NCBI GenBank assembly: GCA_050943315.1
Contig: JBMNOY010000064.1
Span: 1-12,231, forward strand
Source of the DNA: JBDKUD01 sp050943315
GTDB lineage: Bacteria > Bacillota > Syntrophomonadia > Syntrophomonadales > Syntrophomonadaceae
DNA: 12,231 bases
Direction: 5' to 3'
The notes under the pieces were generated by a model that ran no database searches, was not told the DNA's origin, and worked only from the letters and a program-made list of their open reading frames with translations. Positions within the stretch are counted from its first letter, which is position 1. Each line of letters starts with the position of its first letter. Shown here one piece after another: positions 1 through 6,301 of this stretch. A program made the translations under genes and the position numbers.

Positions 1-854
1 CATTGCAGGGAAATGCCGTTTTGCAGTCCGCATTGCTTAACATGGTATCTGGCTAAGCTAATAACTTCTTTATCTATGTCGAACCCCATTATACCCAGGG
101 GCTGTTCATGGTCAATCAAATCACGTGTCTCATTCCGGGCTTCTGACCATATCCGTGCCGGTAAGGCAGCCCAGTTCTCAGCGTCAAAGGAGCGATTAAG
201 GCCCGGGGCAATATTTCGGCCGATTAGACCAGCTTCTATAGGGATGGTCCCCGAACCGCAGAAAGGGTCGATCAGAGCCCGGTCCGGTTTCCATCTGCTA
301 ATCATAATTATAGCTGCGGCCAGGGTCTCCTTGAGAGGTGCGGCTGCCGATAATTTTCGATATCCCCTTTTATGTAATCCTGCCCCGCTGGTATCAATGG
401 TAAGAGTAGCTACATCTTTAAGTAAACTTACCTCAATACGATAGCGCGGGCCGGTCTCACTAAACCAGCGGCAGGGATAAGTCTGTTTTAATTTCTCCAC
501 TACAGCTTTTTTGACTATCGCCTGGCAGTCAGATACACTGAAGAGTTTGGAGTTGATAGATTTTCCTTCAACCGGGAATTGGCCTTGTGCAGGAATCCAA
601 TCCTGCCATGGCAATGCCCGTGTATTTTCGAAAAGCTCTTCAAAACTGCGGGCTTCAAATTCGCCTACCTTTAACAACAGGCGTTCAGCGGAACGCAGCC
701 ACAAATTACAGCGGGCTATGGCTTTTTCGTCAGCCGCAAAAGAGACTTTTCCATTTTCAATTTTCAAATTGTTGTAACCTAAATTTTTCAATTCGTTGGC
801 TACCACTGATTCTAAACCAAAGGCAGCTGTAGCAATTAAATTAATTGTACCCAT
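1..854 (-). CDS. THUMP-domain class I SAM-dependent RNA methyltransferase (RlmL/YpsC family), 3' end cut off
   Basis: Reading the minus strand from the ATG at 854 gives 284 open codons with no stop before the window edge. The family is usually about 375-385 residues, so roughly the last quarter lies outside. The protein opens with MGTINLIATAAFGLE, as expected of the N-terminal ferredoxin-like/THUMP region that binds RNA. The SAM-binding motif I, DPFCGSGT, is at residues 196-203 and is followed by IPIEA. The (N/D)PPY catalytic motif expected further on is not in the window. Members methylate guanine N2 in 23S rRNA (E. coli RlmL, G2445); applying that target here is inference. An AAGGAG site lies just upstream of the ATG and fixes the start. 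The gene is divergent from the YitT-family gene and is probably unrelated to the pilus cluster. Confidence 0.9.
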   Translation of the reverse strand, partial: MGTINLIATAAFGLESVVANELKNLGYNNLKIENGKVSFAADEKAIARCNLWLRSAERLLLKVGEFEARSFEELFENTRALPWQDWIPAQGQFPVEGKSINSKLFSVSDCQAIVKKAVVEKLKQTYPCRWFSETGPRYRIEVSLLKDVATLTIDTSGAGLHKRGYRKLSAAAPLKETLAAAIIMISRWKPDRALIDPFCGSGTIPIEAGLIGRNIAPGLNRSFDAENWAALPARIWSEARNETRDLIDHEQPLGIMGFDIDKEVISLARYHVKQCGLQNGISLQ

Positions 855-959
855 CAAGCAACTCCTTTAAAGATTTAAAATCGCCTTTTATCTTAACCAA
901 GAGTAACACGTGAATAGTATTCGGTCCAGATTCTATTCCGTTTGCGGTATTATTTACTT

Positions 960-1012
960 AAAGGCGACAGACTAATCGCCAGGAGTAGTAAATTAACCAC
1001 CGGGAGTAATAA
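960..1012. repeat. Small hairpin and tandem 10-bp repeats upstream of the YitT-family gene
   Basis: The 196-base divergent intergenic region holds a GGCGA/TCGCC inverted repeat (963-967 with 976-980, 8-base loop). Two near-identical direct repeats follow, GGAGTAGTAA (982-991) and GGAGTAATAA (1003-1012), exactly 21 bases apart. TCGCCTTT at 881-888 is also the reverse complement of AAAGGCGA at 960-967. The two-helical-turn spacing would suit a dimeric regulator, but no regulator is recognised. I found no convincing promoter pair for either flanking gene here. Confidence 0.35.
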
Positions 1013-1050
1013 TATAAAGACATAGTCTTGGACAGGAGGATAAGTACCAT

Positions 1051-1932
1051 ATGAATAATTTTATGGTCAAGAGTATAAAAAAGTATCGGGAAAGGGTTTC
1101 TTTAACGGACATAGCCGGTATCTTGCTGGGGGCCTTTATCCTGGCGGTATCCATCCAGGCGGTGCTGGTACCGGCTCATCTATTAACCAGCGGAGTATCT
1201 GGTATTGCTGTAATGCTTCACTTTCTTACTAAAGTTGATGTGTCGATATTATATGTTGTATTAAACATTCCTATATTTATAGCTGGTGTAAAATTTATTA
1301 GCCGGCGTTTTGCTGTATATAGTGCTATAGGCATGCTGGCACTGACTTTCTTCCTGGAGATAGTCAGCTCATGGAATTTCCATATTGATGACGTGTTGCT
1401 GGCGGCAATACTGGGAGGGGTATTAAATGGCCTGGGAACGGGAATTAATCTGCGCAGCAAAGGTTCCACCGGGGGATTGGATATTATTGCTGCTATTATC
1501 AAACGTTTCTGGGGTTTTAATATTGGCGAGACCTCACTGGTATTAAATATAGCTATAATAGCAATATTTCTTTATACGGCCAGTATTGAACTGGCCCTGC
1601 TTAGCGCCATCTCTATATATGTAGGGGCCAGGGTTATCGATAAGGTTCTAACTGGTCCCAACCGATCCATATCCGTTTTTATTATCTCAGAGCATTATGA
1701 GGAAATAGCGGAGGAAATACTAAACAACCTGCACCGCGGGTGTACATACCTGAGCGGTACAGGAGCATATACCGGTGAAGAAAAGCACATTCTCATGGTT
1801 ACGGTGGGCAAAATTCAGTTACCTAAACTAAAAGATATTGTTTTCCACGTTGATACCCAAGCGTTTATGACCATAAGTGAGAGTGCCGAAGTAATCGGAA
1901 GGGGATTTCAGGCTAGCGGTGCAGAATTTTAG
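1051..1932 (+). CDS. YitT family integral membrane protein (DUF161 + DUF2179)
   Basis: The protein is 293 residues, the normal length for YitT-family proteins of Bacillota. About five or six hydrophobic segments fill residues 20 to 196, including the glycine-rich stretches LLTSGVSGIAV and GLGTGINLRSKGSTGGLDII that are characteristic of the family. A soluble C-terminal domain of the DUF2179 type spans about residues 205-290 (RSISVFIIS to FQASGAEF), with the usual Y-SGTGAYTGEEK-like segment. The family sits in the cytoplasmic membrane; its transport or sensing role is not settled, so none is assigned. An AGGAGG at 1035-1040 supports the ATG at 1051, and a strong terminator follows directly. It is a monocistronic unit between the methyltransferase and the pilus cluster. 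Confidence 0.92.
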   Translation: MNNFMVKSIKKYRERVSLTDIAGILLGAFILAVSIQAVLVPAHLLTSGVSGIAVMLHFLTKVDVSILYVVLNIPIFIAGVKFISRRFAVYSAIGMLALTFFLEIVSSWNFHIDDVLLAAILGGVLNGLGTGINLRSKGSTGGLDIIAAIIKRFWGFNIGETSLVLNIAIIAIFLYTASIELALLSAISIYVGARVIDKVLTGPNRSISVFIISEHYEEIAEEILNNLHRGCTYLSGTGAYTGEEKHILMVTVGKIQLPKLKDIVFHVDTQAFMTISESAEVIGRGFQASGAEF

Positions 1933-1944
1933 CAGGTAAAAAGC

Positions 1945-1984
1945 ACGCCGGGTTAGTTGTAAAAGGCTATACCGGCGTTTTTTT
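1945..1984 (+). terminator. Rho-independent terminator of the YitT-family gene
   Basis: ACGCCGG (1945-1951) pairs perfectly with CCGGCGT (1972-1978). An inner TAGTT/GGCTA stem with G-U pairs is possible within the loop. The hairpin runs straight into a tract of seven T (1978-1984). It begins 12 bases after the stop codon and separates the YitT-family gene from the pilus cluster. Confidence 0.88.
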
Positions 1985-2062
1985 GTGGTCTTAAAGAGCA
2001 ATCTTTCATACTGCAGGAAAATAGTCCCTAATATTGCGTAAAAACGGGACCCTCAGACCACA
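1984..2062. repeat. Nested inverted repeats in the region upstream of flp
   Basis: TGTGGTCT (1984-1991) is the reverse complement of AGACCACA (2055-2062). Between them GTCCC (2024-2028) pairs with GGGAC (2046-2050) around a 17-base loop. The outer arms are flanked by a T run on the left and an A run on the right, which extends the symmetry. It could be a folded RNA leader if transcribed, or a DNA-level palindrome. It does not match a riboswitch class I recognise, and the c-di-GMP-I consensus was not seen. Confidence 0.4.
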
Positions 2063-2076
2063 GAAAAAAATGATAT

Positions 2077-2105
2077 TTGTCGATTTAAAATGTGCTGATT
2101 AGATT
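2077..2105 (+). promoter_or_regulatory. Candidate weak promoter for the Flp/Tad cluster
   Basis: TTGTCG (2077-2082) and TAGATT (2100-2105) are 17 bases apart, each matching four of six sigma-A consensus positions. They would start transcription about 60 bases ahead of flp. This is the best pair seen between the YitT terminator and flp. A TATAAA at 2135-2140 has no partner -35. The match is modest and could be chance in an A/T-rich region. Confidence 0.28.
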
Positions 2106-2174
2106 ATAGGAATAAATATCCACCTGCCGTATCATATAAATACATTAATGATAGAAAAATGGGAGGTGACCATT

Positions 2175-2351
2175 ATGATGAAGCGTATAAAGGAATTTTT
2201 AGTTGAAGAAAAGGGACAAGGTATGGCGGAATACGGACTTATTCTTGCGCTTATAGCATGTGTAGTAATGGTGGCGCTGACTCCACTGGGAACATCAATT
2301 AAAGATAAGTTTAATGAAGTTGTAACTAAGCTGGGTGGAACAGCAGGATAA
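2175..2351 (+). CDS. flp: Flp family type IVc pilin (prepilin)
   Basis: This 58-residue protein is the major structural subunit of a Flp/Tad pilus. It has a short charged leader (MMKRIKEFLVEEKG), then QGMAEYGLILALIAC, matching the Flp signature of cleavage after Gly with Glu at +5 and Tyr at +6. Cleavage is predicted after G14, leaving a mature pilin of 44 residues with one hydrophobic helix and a small polar tail (KFNEVVTKLGGTAG). The start was set at 2175 because a GGGAGGTG Shine-Dalgarno site at 2161-2168 sits six bases before it. An in-frame ATG at 2148 lies upstream of that site and would break the usual leader length. It is the first gene of the cluster and the only pilin copy in the window. 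It is probably translated far more than the genes behind it (see the hairpin at 2382-2405). Confidence 0.95.
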   Translation: MMKRIKEFLVEEKGQGMAEYGLILALIACVVMVALTPLGTSIKDKFNEVVTKLGGTAG

Positions 2352-2381
2352 AAACATTTGCAGCCTATAACTATACCCTTC

Positions 2382-2416
2382 GCCCTGCTTAATCATGAGT
2401 AGGGCTATTTCTATCT
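2382..2416 (+). terminator. Intercistronic hairpin, likely partial terminator/attenuator after flp
   Basis: GCCCTGCT (2382-2389) pairs with AGTAGGGC (2398-2405), eight pairs including one G-U, around an 8-base loop. The stem is followed by the pyrimidine-rich, T-biased stretch TATTTCTATCT. The U tract is interrupted, so partial rather than complete termination is expected. The hairpin lies between the pilin gene and the Shine-Dalgarno site of tadV. Confidence 0.6.
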
Positions 2417-2430
2417 GCAGGAGGACCGGA

Positions 2431-2943
2431 ATGATTATCGATGTTATATTGCTGGGCCTCATATTAATTGCGGTGTGGTTTGATGTAAAAGAAAGGCGGA
2501 TTCCCAACCGGGTAATCCTTGCCGGGTTGATAGCGGCTATGCTTAATCATCTTCTGCGGGGAGATTATATGGGTTTTTTGTTAAGCATCAAAGGCCTGGC
2601 CCTGGGAATAGGATTATTGATAGTACCCTATTTATTAGGAGGCCTTGGAGCCGGAGATGTTAAACTCCTGGGCATGATTGGGGCTCTAAAAGGTGGCCCA
2701 TTTGTCATTAATACCTTCTTGTGGATGGCGCTCATTGGCGGTATTATTGCGGTTATTATACTCATGCACCGGCAGCTTTTGAAAGAAACCGTCCTAAGAC
2801 TGGTCCGGGGCCTGTTTCTGTCCTGGCTGGGAGCCGGCAAATTTTTCGATTCGGTAAACCAAAAGGAGATTAGTGTTTATTATCCTTATGGAGTAGCTAT
2901 CGGCCTGGGAGTAGTGGCAACCTATGTTAAGGGCTGGTGGTGA
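2431..2943 (+). CDS. tadV: Type IV prepilin peptidase TadV/CpaA (A24 family)
   Basis: This 170-residue polytopic membrane aspartyl protease removes the leader from Flp prepilin. The two catalytic aspartates of the A24 family are visible: D18 in WFDVKERRIPN and D76 in GGLGAGDVKLL. As in other TadV/CpaA proteins, the N-terminal methyltransferase domain of PilD-type enzymes is missing, which fits the short length. Hydrophobic segments occur near residues 4-16, 28-40, 49-73, 90-112 and 150-165. The ATG at 2431 was chosen because AGGAGG (2419-2424) precedes it by six bases. The in-frame ATG at 2395 lies inside the intercistronic hairpin and has no ribosome binding site. The stop is one base before the tadE start, which suggests coupled translation. 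Confidence 0.92.
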   Translation: MIIDVILLGLILIAVWFDVKERRIPNRVILAGLIAAMLNHLLRGDYMGFLLSIKGLALGIGLLIVPYLLGGLGAGDVKLLGMIGALKGGPFVINTFLWMALIGGIIAVIILMHRQLLKETVLRLVRGLFLSWLGAGKFFDSVNQKEISVYYPYGVAIGLGVVATYVKGWW

Positions 2944-2944
2944 T

Positions 2945-3349
2945 ATGTACGGGGTTAAAAGACTGCTGGCGGAAAGTAATGCCCAGGGACTGGTCGAATT
3001 GGCTATGGTCCTACCTGTCCTGTTAATGCTGTTGATGGGTATTGTGGAATTTGGAAGAGTATACGGGAGCTACCTGGTCATAAGCAATCTGGCCCGGGAA
3101 GGTGCCCGCTATGGGGTGGTAGGTCATACCGACTCCCAAATTGAGAATATTATTGTCTCCCAGCGGGCTTACCTTGATGAGGACAGATTAACGGTAACAA
3201 TAACACCCTCTGATGAAACCAGAGCCAAAGGCAGTCCACTGGAAGTGGCAATTGACTATACGGTGCCATTGATTACTCCTTTTTTGGGTGATATACTGCC
3301 TGATCCCTTCCCCTTATCAGCGCAGTGTATTATGCGGGTGGAAAACTAA
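2945..3349 (+). CDS. tadE: TadE-like pseudopilin/pilus assembly protein
   Basis: A 134-residue protein with a short N-terminal leader, then NAQGLVELAMVLPVLLMLLMGIVEFGR. This is the TadE-like hydrophobic helix with its Glu near the start, followed by an extracytoplasmic tail. TadE proteins are minor pilins processed by TadV and needed for Flp pilus assembly. Aligned with Flp, the residue before the expected cut is Ala (SNA|QGLVEL), not the usual Gly, and +6 is Leu, not Phe or Tyr. The start at 2945 follows the tadV stop by one base and has a GGTGGTG site just before it; the in-frame ATG at 2924 lies inside tadV. The gene is followed after eight bases by the TadG-like gene. Confidence 0.87.
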   Translation: MYGVKRLLAESNAQGLVELAMVLPVLLMLLMGIVEFGRVYGSYLVISNLAREGARYGVVGHTDSQIENIIVSQRAYLDEDRLTVTITPSDETRAKGSPLEVAIDYTVPLITPFLGDILPDPFPLSAQCIMRVEN

Positions 3350-3357
3350 ACTGCAGG

Positions 3358-4302
3358 ATGGTGGTAGGTACGGCCAAAATTTCAAGCTTAATCAGAGAGG
3401 AAAAAGGAACCGTAATTGTCTTGATGGCGTGTGCCATGATGGCTCTGGTGGGATTTGCCTCCCTGGTAACTGATGCCGGGCTGCTGTATCTGAATAAAGT
3501 GAAACTGGCCAATGCTATTGATAGTGCAGTACTGGCAGGAGTTCAGGAACTTCCCGGTGACCCGGAAAATGCCCTCGACGTGGCCAATTCTTACGCGACT
3601 ATAAACGGAACGGCTGAAGGGGAAGTTACGTTTACAGTCGCCGCTGACCATAAGTCCATTACCGGTATTGGTACACGGCGGGTAGAACTCGTTTTTGCCC
3701 GTATTATGGGTATGGAAAGAAGTAATGTCACGGCCCGCGCTCGGGCCAATATCGCACCTGTTACATCAGTATTCGGAGCCGCACCGTTCGGGGTTATCGA
3801 AGATGATTTTACCTACGGTGAGGTGATCGTATTAAAGGAGGGTGCTGGGGACGGGCAGCACAAAGGGTGGTTTGGGGCTCTGAGCCTGGGAGGAACGGGG
3901 GCCAACCGGTACCGCACTAACATAGAAAATGGCTATAATGGGGAAATCAAAATTAATGATATAATCCCTACCGAATCAGGTAATATGTCGGGCCCTACCC
4001 GGGAAGGAATAGAGGAACGAATCAATGCCTGTCATCATGTTCCGCAATGCACATTCAATTCATTTGATAAGGACTGTTCACGGATATTGCTAATCCCGAT
4101 TGTGGTGATAAATCAAATTAATCCAGGGGGCCATATAGCCAGTGTAAAAGTTGTCGGTTTCGGTGCTTTCCTGGTTGACAGTTATGTAGGCAATGGAAAG
4201 GACAATGAGGTGAAAGGGAGCTTTATCCGTTATGTAATTCCTGATAAAAACAGCTCCCAGGGTCCGGACTTTGGGTTATATGGTTCACAGCTTTGTGAAT
4301 AA
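3358..4302 (+). CDS. TadG-like pilus assembly protein (Tad_N / TadE/G-like)
   Basis: This 314-residue protein begins with a Tad N-terminal region: EEKGTVIVLMACAMMALVGF at about residues 14-33, then a helix with LVTDAGLLYLNKVKLANAIDSAVLAG. That is the hallmark of TadG-like proteins, which are membrane anchored with a large external part. The rest (about 130-314) is soluble and has no recognisable von Willebrand A domain, so it is a short TadG relative. Four cysteines (C225, C231, C240, C313) lie in the external C-terminal part, three clustered, and could form disulfides. The start is uncertain. ATG 3358, eight bases after the tadE stop, is preferred although its Shine-Dalgarno is weak; ATG 3325 would overlap tadE by 25 bases. 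The stop overlaps the Shine-Dalgarno site of cpaB. Confidence 0.8.
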   Translation: MVVGTAKISSLIREEKGTVIVLMACAMMALVGFASLVTDAGLLYLNKVKLANAIDSAVLAGVQELPGDPENALDVANSYATINGTAEGEVTFTVAADHKSITGIGTRRVELVFARIMGMERSNVTARARANIAPVTSVFGAAPFGVIEDDFTYGEVIVLKEGAGDGQHKGWFGALSLGGTGANRYRTNIENGYNGEIKINDIIPTESGNMSGPTREGIEERINACHHVPQCTFNSFDKDCSRILLIPIVVINQINPGGHIASVKVVGFGAFLVDSYVGNGKDNEVKGSFIRYVIPDKNSSQGPDFGLYGSQLCE

Positions 4303-4307
4303 GGAGG
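4301..4307 (+). promoter_or_regulatory. Strong ribosome binding site that fixes a GTG start for cpaB
   Basis: AAGGAGG overlaps the last two bases of the TadG-like stop codon and lies seven bases before GTG 4315. No ATG is available at a workable distance, so GTG is the cpaB start. The overlap suggests translational coupling. Confidence 0.75.
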
Positions 4308-4314
4308 CATTTTT

Positions 4315-5025
4315 GTGTTTACAGGAACCAGGAAATATTGGGCGATAGCAATAGTATGCGGCATTATGGCAGCTTTGCTCACCTATCAGTATATTCAGAA
4401 AATCAAAATCAGTTATGAACCTGGCAACCTGGTAGAAGTAGTAAAAGCCAACCAGAATATTGCCCGGGATAGCGTAATAACGCCTGAGCAGATAGAAGTA
4501 GCAAAGATTCCCGGCAACTATGTACATGCGGATGCCCTGGGAGACAAACGATTGGTAGTGGGAAAAACATCTATACGGGAAATCTTTGCCGGGGAACAGG
4601 TGTTGAAACAGGACTTATTATCCTCATCTCGTAATACCGACCGGCTGGCTTATTCAGTGCCGGTCTCCAAAAGAGCGGTTTCAATTCCCATAGATTCTAT
4701 AAGCGGGGTTTCAGGATACATCAGGCCCGGGGATAAGGTAGATATAATTAGCACTATTGACATTCCGGTAGGGGAAAAACCTGTCGCTTTCAGTGTATAT
4801 ACATTGCAGAATATTGAAGTATTGGCTATGCCGAACAACCAGACTGATGACGGGAAGAAAAGCACAGTTGATGCCAAAAGCATTGTTCTGGCGGTAACTC
4901 CGGCAGAGGTGCAGCGCCTGGTTCTAGCTTCCGAAAAAGGCAATCTGCGGCTATTATTGCGTTCACCTGTAGATAAATCGAGAGTTGCCTTGCCTCCTGT
5001 GCAGCTTACCGATTTGTTAAAGTAA
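4315..5025 (+). CDS. cpaB: Flp pilus assembly protein CpaB/RcpC (SAF domain)
   Basis: A 236-residue protein with one N-terminal membrane segment (about residues 9-25, YWAIAIVCGIMAALLTY). An SAF domain follows, about 38-105, including VVKANQNIARDSVITPEQIEVAKIP and the GEQVLKQDLL segment. The RcpC/CpaB region (about 115-225) contains VSKRAVSIPIDSISGVSGYIRPGDKVDII and a C-terminal AVTPAEVQRLVLASEKGNLRLLLRSP. Diderm CpaB/RcpC proteins act in the periplasm with the secretin RcpA/CpaC. No secretin gene is present here, so in this probably monoderm cell it may act between membrane and wall (inference). The start is GTG 4315, set by the AAGGAGG seven bases upstream. A 105-base gap follows before the next gene, the longest inside the cluster. 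Confidence 0.9.
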   Translation: MFTGTRKYWAIAIVCGIMAALLTYQYIQKIKISYEPGNLVEVVKANQNIARDSVITPEQIEVAKIPGNYVHADALGDKRLVVGKTSIREIFAGEQVLKQDLLSSSRNTDRLAYSVPVSKRAVSIPIDSISGVSGYIRPGDKVDIISTIDIPVGEKPVAFSVYTLQNIEVLAMPNNQTDDGKKSTVDAKSIVLAVTPAEVQRLVLASEKGNLRLLLRSPVDKSRVALPPVQLTDLLK

Positions 5026-5036
5026 TTCCACACAGG

Positions 5037-5080
5037 TTCAATTTTGAGGGACATAGCACTTACTCTGTATAAGTATTGAA
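5037..5080 (+). promoter_or_regulatory. Structured spacer and possible weak internal promoter between cpaB and cpaE
   Basis: TTCAAT (5037-5042) pairs with ATTGAA (5075-5080) and encloses a second stem, ACTTA (5058-5062) with TAAGT (5070-5074). Overlapping it, TTGAGG (5044-5049) and TATAAG (5068-5073) are 18 bases apart and resemble a sigma-A promoter. Either would make this the one regulated joint inside the cluster. Both are short matches. Confidence 0.3.
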
Positions 5081-5115
5081 TCACGCTGCCACAAGGACGG
5101 TTCTAATTTAGTTTC

Positions 5116-5124
5116 AAGGGAGGA
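5116..5124 (+). promoter_or_regulatory. Ribosome binding site deciding the cpaE start
   Basis: AAGGGAGGA lies seven bases before GTG 5131 and four before the in-frame TTG 5128. The spacing favours GTG 5131. Confidence 0.65.
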
Positions 5125-5130
5125 CATTTG

Positions 5131-6297
5131 GTGAAAAAAATTAAAGTTCTTCTGGCTGATGACAACAAGCACACCAGGTCAAGTATTTCCCGAATTATGC
5201 GGCTGGATAATGTAATTGATATGGTCGGGGAAGCAGTTAATGGAGAAGATGCTATAAAGAAAATTGACCGGTTAGAACCGGATGTGATAATAATGGACCA
5301 AAATATGCCGGGTATGAACGGAATTGATGCTACCACCTATATTAGCCTCCACTATCCGCATATAGCTGTGATTATATTGTCAATTAATGATGACTCACAG
5401 AGTTTTCAGAAAGCTATGATAGCCGGCGCCAAGGCTTACCTGATCAAACCTGTGTCTCCGCAGGAACTCAACGCCACCATACGTCAAGTTCACCAGCTGT
5501 CGAAAACCCGGTTGGAAATGCAGGGGATCCAAAAGTCATCAACTGGTGCCGTCCCAGCCAACCCGCCTAAAAAACATCAATTAGTGTGTATTTTTGGTCC
5601 CAAAGGCGGTGTGGGGAGAACAGTCGTATGCACTAACCTGGCGGTGGGGATGGCCCAAAAATTTGGAATGCCGGTTGGCTTAATCGATCTTGATATTCAG
5701 TTTGGGGATATTAGTTTAATGATGAATCTAAGTCCACGCTTGACAATTGCCGAGTTAGTGCAAGAGGAGGCTGATCCGGGCCCGGAGGTTTTACCGGATT
5801 ATCTTTATGAAAGAAGCGGTGTTAGCATATTAGCGGCGCCCAATAAACCCGAATTAGCAGAATTAGTAACCCCTGATGCAGTGGCCAAGATATTGCAGGC
5901 ATTTCGGAAGAAATATGAGTATACCTTTATTGACACACCGGCATGTATTGATGATGTAAGTTTAACTGCTCTGGAAACCGCTGATAAGATTATTCTTCTG
6001 GGAGCGCTTGATTTGCCTACCATAAAGAATGTTAAAAAAGGGTTGGATATCTTAAAGTCCTTGTTCCTTCTGCCCAAAACGATATTGCTGTTAAACCGGT
6101 CATCGGGAGTAGCCGGCATAGAACCCAGGGACTTTGAAAAAGCCATGAACATGAAAATACAGGGGCACATACCCAGTGATGGAAAACTGGTGGTAGCGTC
6201 TGTAAATGAAGGAATACCTTTTATAAAGATGAATCCCAAGGCCATGGTGTCGAAAAGTATATTAGATTTTTTAAACGTCCTGGCTAAAGAAGGGTGA
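5131..6297 (+). CDS. cpaE: CpaE/TadZ pilus-positioning ATPase fused to an N-terminal response-regulator receiver domain
   Basis: 388 residues in two domains. Residues 1-120 are a CheY-like receiver with the full phosphorylation set: D10/D11, phosphoacceptor D56 in IIMDQNMPGMNG, S84, and K106 in YLIKPVS. A linker of about 30 residues leads to a MinD/ParA-type ATPase (about 150-388). It has the deviant Walker A KGGVGRT (158-164), a switch-like DLDIQFGD (186-193), and the Walker B FIDTP with D268. Family members localise the Tad machine at the membrane. Many CpaE receivers are degenerate, whereas this one looks able to be phosphorylated. The normal P-loop Lys after GVG is Arg (R163), a type of change common among CpaE/TadZ proteins. 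No partner histidine kinase is in the window. The GTG start is set by AAGGGAGGA. The stop is four bases before tadA. Confidence 0.92.
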   Translation: MKKIKVLLADDNKHTRSSISRIMRLDNVIDMVGEAVNGEDAIKKIDRLEPDVIIMDQNMPGMNGIDATTYISLHYPHIAVIILSINDDSQSFQKAMIAGAKAYLIKPVSPQELNATIRQVHQLSKTRLEMQGIQKSSTGAVPANPPKKHQLVCIFGPKGGVGRTVVCTNLAVGMAQKFGMPVGLIDLDIQFGDISLMMNLSPRLTIAELVQEEADPGPEVLPDYLYERSGVSILAAPNKPELAELVTPDAVAKILQAFRKKYEYTFIDTPACIDDVSLTALETADKIILLGALDLPTIKNVKKGLDILKSLFLLPKTILLLNRSSGVAGIEPRDFEKAMNMKIQGHIPSDGKLVVASVNEGIPFIKMNPKAMVSKSILDFLNVLAKEG

Positions 6298-6301
6298 TGG
6301 T

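Noticed and set aside
13..832. Plus-strand open frames in the first 830 bases
   Set aside because: They are antisense shadows of the methyltransferase read from 854 on the minus strand. That frame is continuous, has a ribosome binding site and carries DPFCGSGT.
1984..2062. Miniature transposable element based on the inverted repeats
   Set aside because: The arms are only eight bases, one T flank belongs to the terminator, and no target-site duplication is visible.
2148..2174. Longer flp start at ATG 2148
   Set aside because: It lies upstream of the strong GGGAGGTG site, has no site of its own and would lengthen the leader beyond the usual Flp pattern.
1933..2174. c-di-GMP (GEMM) or other known riboswitch ahead of flp
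   Set aside because: The conserved loop sequences of the c-di-GMP-I class were not found. Only unspecific inverted repeats are present.
2395..2430. Longer tadV start at ATG 2395
   Set aside because: The codon sits in the attenuator-like hairpin with no ribosome binding site, while AGGAGG precedes ATG 2431 at ideal distance.
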